DNA of 13,955 bases, from contig JAKPQT010000165.1 of NCBI GenBank assembly GCA_029555885.1, positions 1-13,955 of the forward strand. The letters are read 5' to 3'. Shown here in pieces: positions 11,304 through 13,955 of this stretch. The translations under genes and the position numbers were made by a program. Origin of the DNA: Chloroflexota bacterium (GTDB taxonomy: Bacteria > Chloroflexota > Anaerolineae > CG2-30-64-16). How positions within the stretch are numbered: the first letter of the stretch is position 1; every line of letters starts with the position of its first letter. The notes under the pieces are model-generated. The model was not told the origin of the DNA and ran no database searches. It saw nothing but the letters and a program-made list of their open reading frames with translations.

Positions 11304-13955
11304 TTACTGCGTCTGCGGCTCGACCAGTTGCAGCCCCACCGTCCCGAATTCGCGGGAGCCGTAGAACTCGCTGGCGCCATCGAGCTTGATGATTTCGATC
11401 TGGTACTGGTACGCCTCCCCCGGTCGGACGTCCAGGTCCAGGTAGCTGTAGCTGCTGCCCTGGGGCAGCCCCATATAGGCCGCCGGAATGAGCTCGGCAT
11501 TGACCGCGCTGTATGCGCCGGCGCTGCCCTCGCGGCTGAAGTCTGTGTTGCGGCGCAGCACGTTGAACCCCAGGATATCGGATTCGTCCGCCGTCTGCCA
11601 GGTGACCTGGGCGCCGCCCTCCGCCGCCTGGGTCGAGAATCCGCTCATCGTAAAAGCCGTCGGGGCCAGACATGTAGCTTCGGTTTTGACTTGCAGCGCG
11701 GGGTCACCGAGCAGCAGGAAGGTGTCCAGCAGGTCCAGGTACTTGTTTGCGGGCGCGTTGTCCACGAGGTACTGCTTCGCGTAAGAGACGGATGCACCGA
11801 GTCGATCGATACCTTGGTGGAACCAGGCCAACATCAGGCCCCGCTCCAGATAGTCATGGCCGGTGACCAGGCCGAAGCCCGTGGGCGAAAAGCTGGCAAT
11901 TGAGCCTCTGGTCTGGCCTGTGATGGGATCAGCGGCCAGGCGAACACTGGCCTCCGCCAGCACTTCGGGTGTCTCGAAGTCGTGGAAAGACCCTTCATAG
12001 CAGGTCATCGCCAGCATAATGGGCAAACAGGGGCCGTTGTTGAGCTGCGAGTTCGCCGTCTTGTTGAACATATTCTCGGAGGCCCAGACCTCCTTGACGG
12101 CATGGCCCACGTAACTGACGAACAGGGCGCCCTGCTTGGGAGCAGGAGTGGTCCTATTCAGCGTGTTGATGAGGGTTCCGCGGCACTCTGCCGCGTCCCC
12201 AGGATTCCCCAAGTCACACGTAACGCCCAGATATTCCTTTTGGATCCTGTAATTCTCAGGTATCAGCTTGACCGTGTTTGCCTCATCCACGTAGCCATCG
12301 GCGATCTCGTCGGAGTAGAAGTAGAAGTCGCCGCCGCCACCTTCCAGATCGTCTGCCAGGAAGATCGTGTTTCTGTCCCAGATCCCATCGCACTGGCAGG
12401 CTATTTCGTAATACATCACCTTGTCGACCATAGCTTGCGCCTGGTTCACATCGTTAACCGGGAACCGGCCAATGTGCATATCCGGGATATTGTCGTTGCC
12501 GATGAAGGTCACGAAGCGGTTATCGGCTGCGGTCTCGCCCAGATCGGGGTCGGCCAGGTAGAGATAGGGCGGGATATAGGTGTTGGTCGTCGTGCGATAC
12601 TTCCGCATGTCGTTCGTGCCGTCACCCATCAGCAGCACATAGGCGGGCGGGGTGCCACTCCAGTTGGCATGGGCGTACGCCAGAAAGTCGCGGATCGCCT
12701 CCGCCGACATCATGCCGCCGTTGAATTGGTCGTAGATTTGCTGGACGTCCACGAGGACCGCACGAAACTCGCGGTCGCGATAGGATACCAGCGTCTCGGC
12801 CTGGGACCAAAAATCGCGATGTGCGATCAGGATATAATCCGCGCCGTTCTGCGCATCCAACAGATTGGGCAGGCTGTAGAGCGATGCCGGATAGACTGCG
12901 CGTTCGATGGCGAGCGGTGTGCGCCAGGCCGCCGGCGTCAGCGCCAGGTAGCGCCGCGCGCCATCGGCCGTCGCGCCGAAGCCAACGCTGTGTGGTGCGG
13001 CAGGGGACACGGCTGTGTTGATGATGCGCCGCGGTGCGGTGAAGTCGGTCACATCATAGACTTCGATATCCGGGGTGGCGAAATTGCTGACATCGTACTG
13101 CCAGGTTCCGGCGCTGGGATTGTCAAAGACCAGCAGGTTATTCTCCGCCACGTAGGTATCATAATAAGTCAGATCCCACCAATCGAGATACACCATGTCC
13201 GTTCCCACGCCGGGCGGCAAGGCAATCCCGACGCGGATTCGATTCAGACCCTCGACGAACAGATTCCGCGGCACAGCAACGGTCGTCTCGTAAAACGTGA
13301 ATCCTGACCAGCCGCCGGAACCGTCGATCACCAGGTTGTTGTTCACCCAGACGCGCAGGTGATGCGGATTGTTGCCCCAGCCCAGGAGCCGCAATGAGAG
13401 CGTGCCGGGGAGAGGATCGGGCGTATGATTATACGCATAGAAGCTGTAGGTGCGATGGGTGGCTGTGTTTTGAGTAGTCCAGTCCGCAAACCAGTGGTCC
13501 GCGTCATGTTCGAAGGGATACTGCGAAAAATACCACTGGCTCTTGATGAGGCGCTCCCGATGGGGAAAAGATGGCGGAACGTCACCGGTACCGGCGCCGT
13601 CCACCTCCGCCATCCGTGCGCCATAAGGGCCCGCGCACGGCCCTGCCGCGCAGCCATAGGTCAGCCAATAGACGTTGTCCCTGGTATACTTGTTGGTGGG
13701 CAGCACGCCTTCGAGGAACAGCCACTCCACGCCCCGGCCGTAGAAAAGCACCACGTCCGTGGCATTGAAGACGCCATCCTCCTCACCGAGCACCCGAATG
13801 GGCACTTCCTGGCCCATGTAGAACAGCTGCAGCGAGCGCGGGTCCAGGGTGTTCACCGGCAGCAGCGCATTTGCCAGGTCCGTATAGGTCAGCGCGTACA
13901 GACCGTCGGTGTCCACGGTGATGCGGTATGCAGTGGCTGGCGGCGCCCAGGGCAG
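11304..13955 (-). CDS. Gingipain-like cysteine peptidase (family C25) with C-terminal Fn3-like domain, 5'-truncated by the window edge
   Basis: The frame is open through base 13955. Residues upstream of the GTG at 13916 (WAPPATAYRITVDTDGLY) align with WTPPQPGYKVLVRAEGLY of the downstream paralog, so that GTG is internal and roughly 260 N-terminal residues (signal peptide, propeptide) lie outside the window. Numbering from that GTG: the shared LDPRSLQLFYMGQEV segment is at 24-38, a jelly-roll-like region at about 150-260, and the C25 catalytic domain at about 358-743. The dyad is His605 (SYVGHAVK) and Cys639 (AMTCYEGSF), 34 residues apart. A fibronectin-III-like module follows at about 755-866 (VTWQTADESDILGFNVLRR...YQYQIEI). 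The usual GHG is GHA here. The module may serve attachment or substrate contact. No C-terminal anchor is seen. The gene runs into its paralog, which starts 29 bp after its stop. Confidence 0.9.
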   Translation of the reverse strand: MPWAPPATAYRITVDTDGLYALTYTDLANALLPVNTLDPRSLQLFYMGQEVPIRVLGEEDGVFNATDVVLFYGRGVEWLFLEGVLPTNKYTRDNVYWLTYGCAAGPCAGPYGARMAEVDGAGTGDVPPSFPHRERLIKSQWYFSQYPFEHDADHWFADWTTQNTATHRTYSFYAYNHTPDPLPGTLSLRLLGWGNNPHHLRVWVNNNLVIDGSGGWSGFTFYETTVAVPRNLFVEGLNRIRVGIALPPGVGTDMVYLDWWDLTYYDTYVAENNLLVFDNPSAGTWQYDVSNFATPDIEVYDVTDFTAPRRIINTAVSPAAPHSVGFGATADGARRYLALTPAAWRTPLAIERAVYPASLYSLPNLLDAQNGADYILIAHRDFWSQAETLVSYRDREFRAVLVDVQQIYDQFNGGMMSAEAIRDFLAYAHANWSGTPPAYVLLMGDGTNDMRKYRTTTNTYIPPYLYLADPDLGETAADNRFVTFIGNDNIPDMHIGRFPVNDVNQAQAMVDKVMYYEIACQCDGIWDRNTIFLADDLEGGGGDFYFYSDEIADGYVDEANTVKLIPENYRIQKEYLGVTCDLGNPGDAAECRGTLINTLNRTTPAPKQGALFVSYVGHAVKEVWASENMFNKTANSQLNNGPCLPIMLAMTCYEGSFHDFETPEVLAEASVRLAADPITGQTRGSIASFSPTGFGLVTGHDYLERGLMLAWFHQGIDRLGASVSYAKQYLVDNAPANKYLDLLDTFLLLGDPALQVKTEATCLAPTAFTMSGFSTQAAEGGAQVTWQTADESDILGFNVLRRNTDFSREGSAGAYSAVNAELIPAAYMGLPQGSSYSYLDLDVRPGEAYQYQIEIIKLDGASEFYGSREFGTVGLQLVEPQTQ

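Noticed and set aside
11304..11660. Type IX secretion C-terminal sorting domain on the C25 peptidase
   Set aside because: The C-terminal module reads as an Fn3-like fold ending in GLQLVEPQTQ and lacks the conserved Gly/Lys-rich end motif of T9SS domains. The downstream paralog lacks any such domain.
11982..13307. 441-codon open frame on the + strand
   Set aside because: It is antisense to the first C25 peptidase, which has both catalytic residues and strong paralog similarity. The + translation shows no domain.

Overview
The window is high-GC bacterial DNA, most likely from Chloroflexota (Anaerolineae/Caldilineae/Ardenticatenia-like). That placement is an inference. It rests on long secreted proteins with Thr-Pro-rich linkers, SdrD-B-like and DUF11-like modules, a 'YLPIV' motif embedded in the linker, gingipain-type (C25) peptidases without a type IX sorting domain, and a Mycobacterium-type KorAB enzyme. 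No rRNA, tRNA, CRISPR array or transposase gene is visible.

Left part, + strand (1-2983): a two-gene operon for a 2-oxoacid:ferredoxin oxidoreductase. The fused gamma-alpha subunit is cut by the left window edge. It is followed by the beta subunit, which carries the thiamine diphosphate and 4Fe-4S motifs. The 91-bp gap between them holds a striking perfect 19-bp hairpin with a 3-nt loop. The operon ends with a 14-bp tandem repeat and a clear intrinsic terminator.

Right part, - strand (13955 down to 3114): four large, consecutive, co-directional genes for exported proteins. In transcription order they are: a C25 gingipain-like peptidase with a C-terminal fibronectin-III-like module (5' end beyond the window); 29 bp later, a second, paralogous C25 peptidase lacking that module; 57 bp later, a membrane-anchored protein built as SdrD-B-like domain, DUF11-like domain, C39-like cysteine peptidase domain, GEVED domain and C-terminal membrane helix; and, after 160 bp, an N-terminally anchored protein built as SdrD-B-like domain, DUF11-like domain, a roughly 175-residue Thr/Pro/Ser linker and a YVTN-type beta-propeller. 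The last two share a homologous N-terminal two-domain module.

Two copies of a 74-bp palindromic element with conserved ends and diverged centres sit on either side of the propeller gene, in the same orientation. The likeliest reading of the right part is a cell-surface proteolysis/adhesion locus: two gingipain-like proteases, a third, papain-fold protease-like protein, and a stalked beta-propeller. The module assignments come from recognisable motifs. The joint function is inference.
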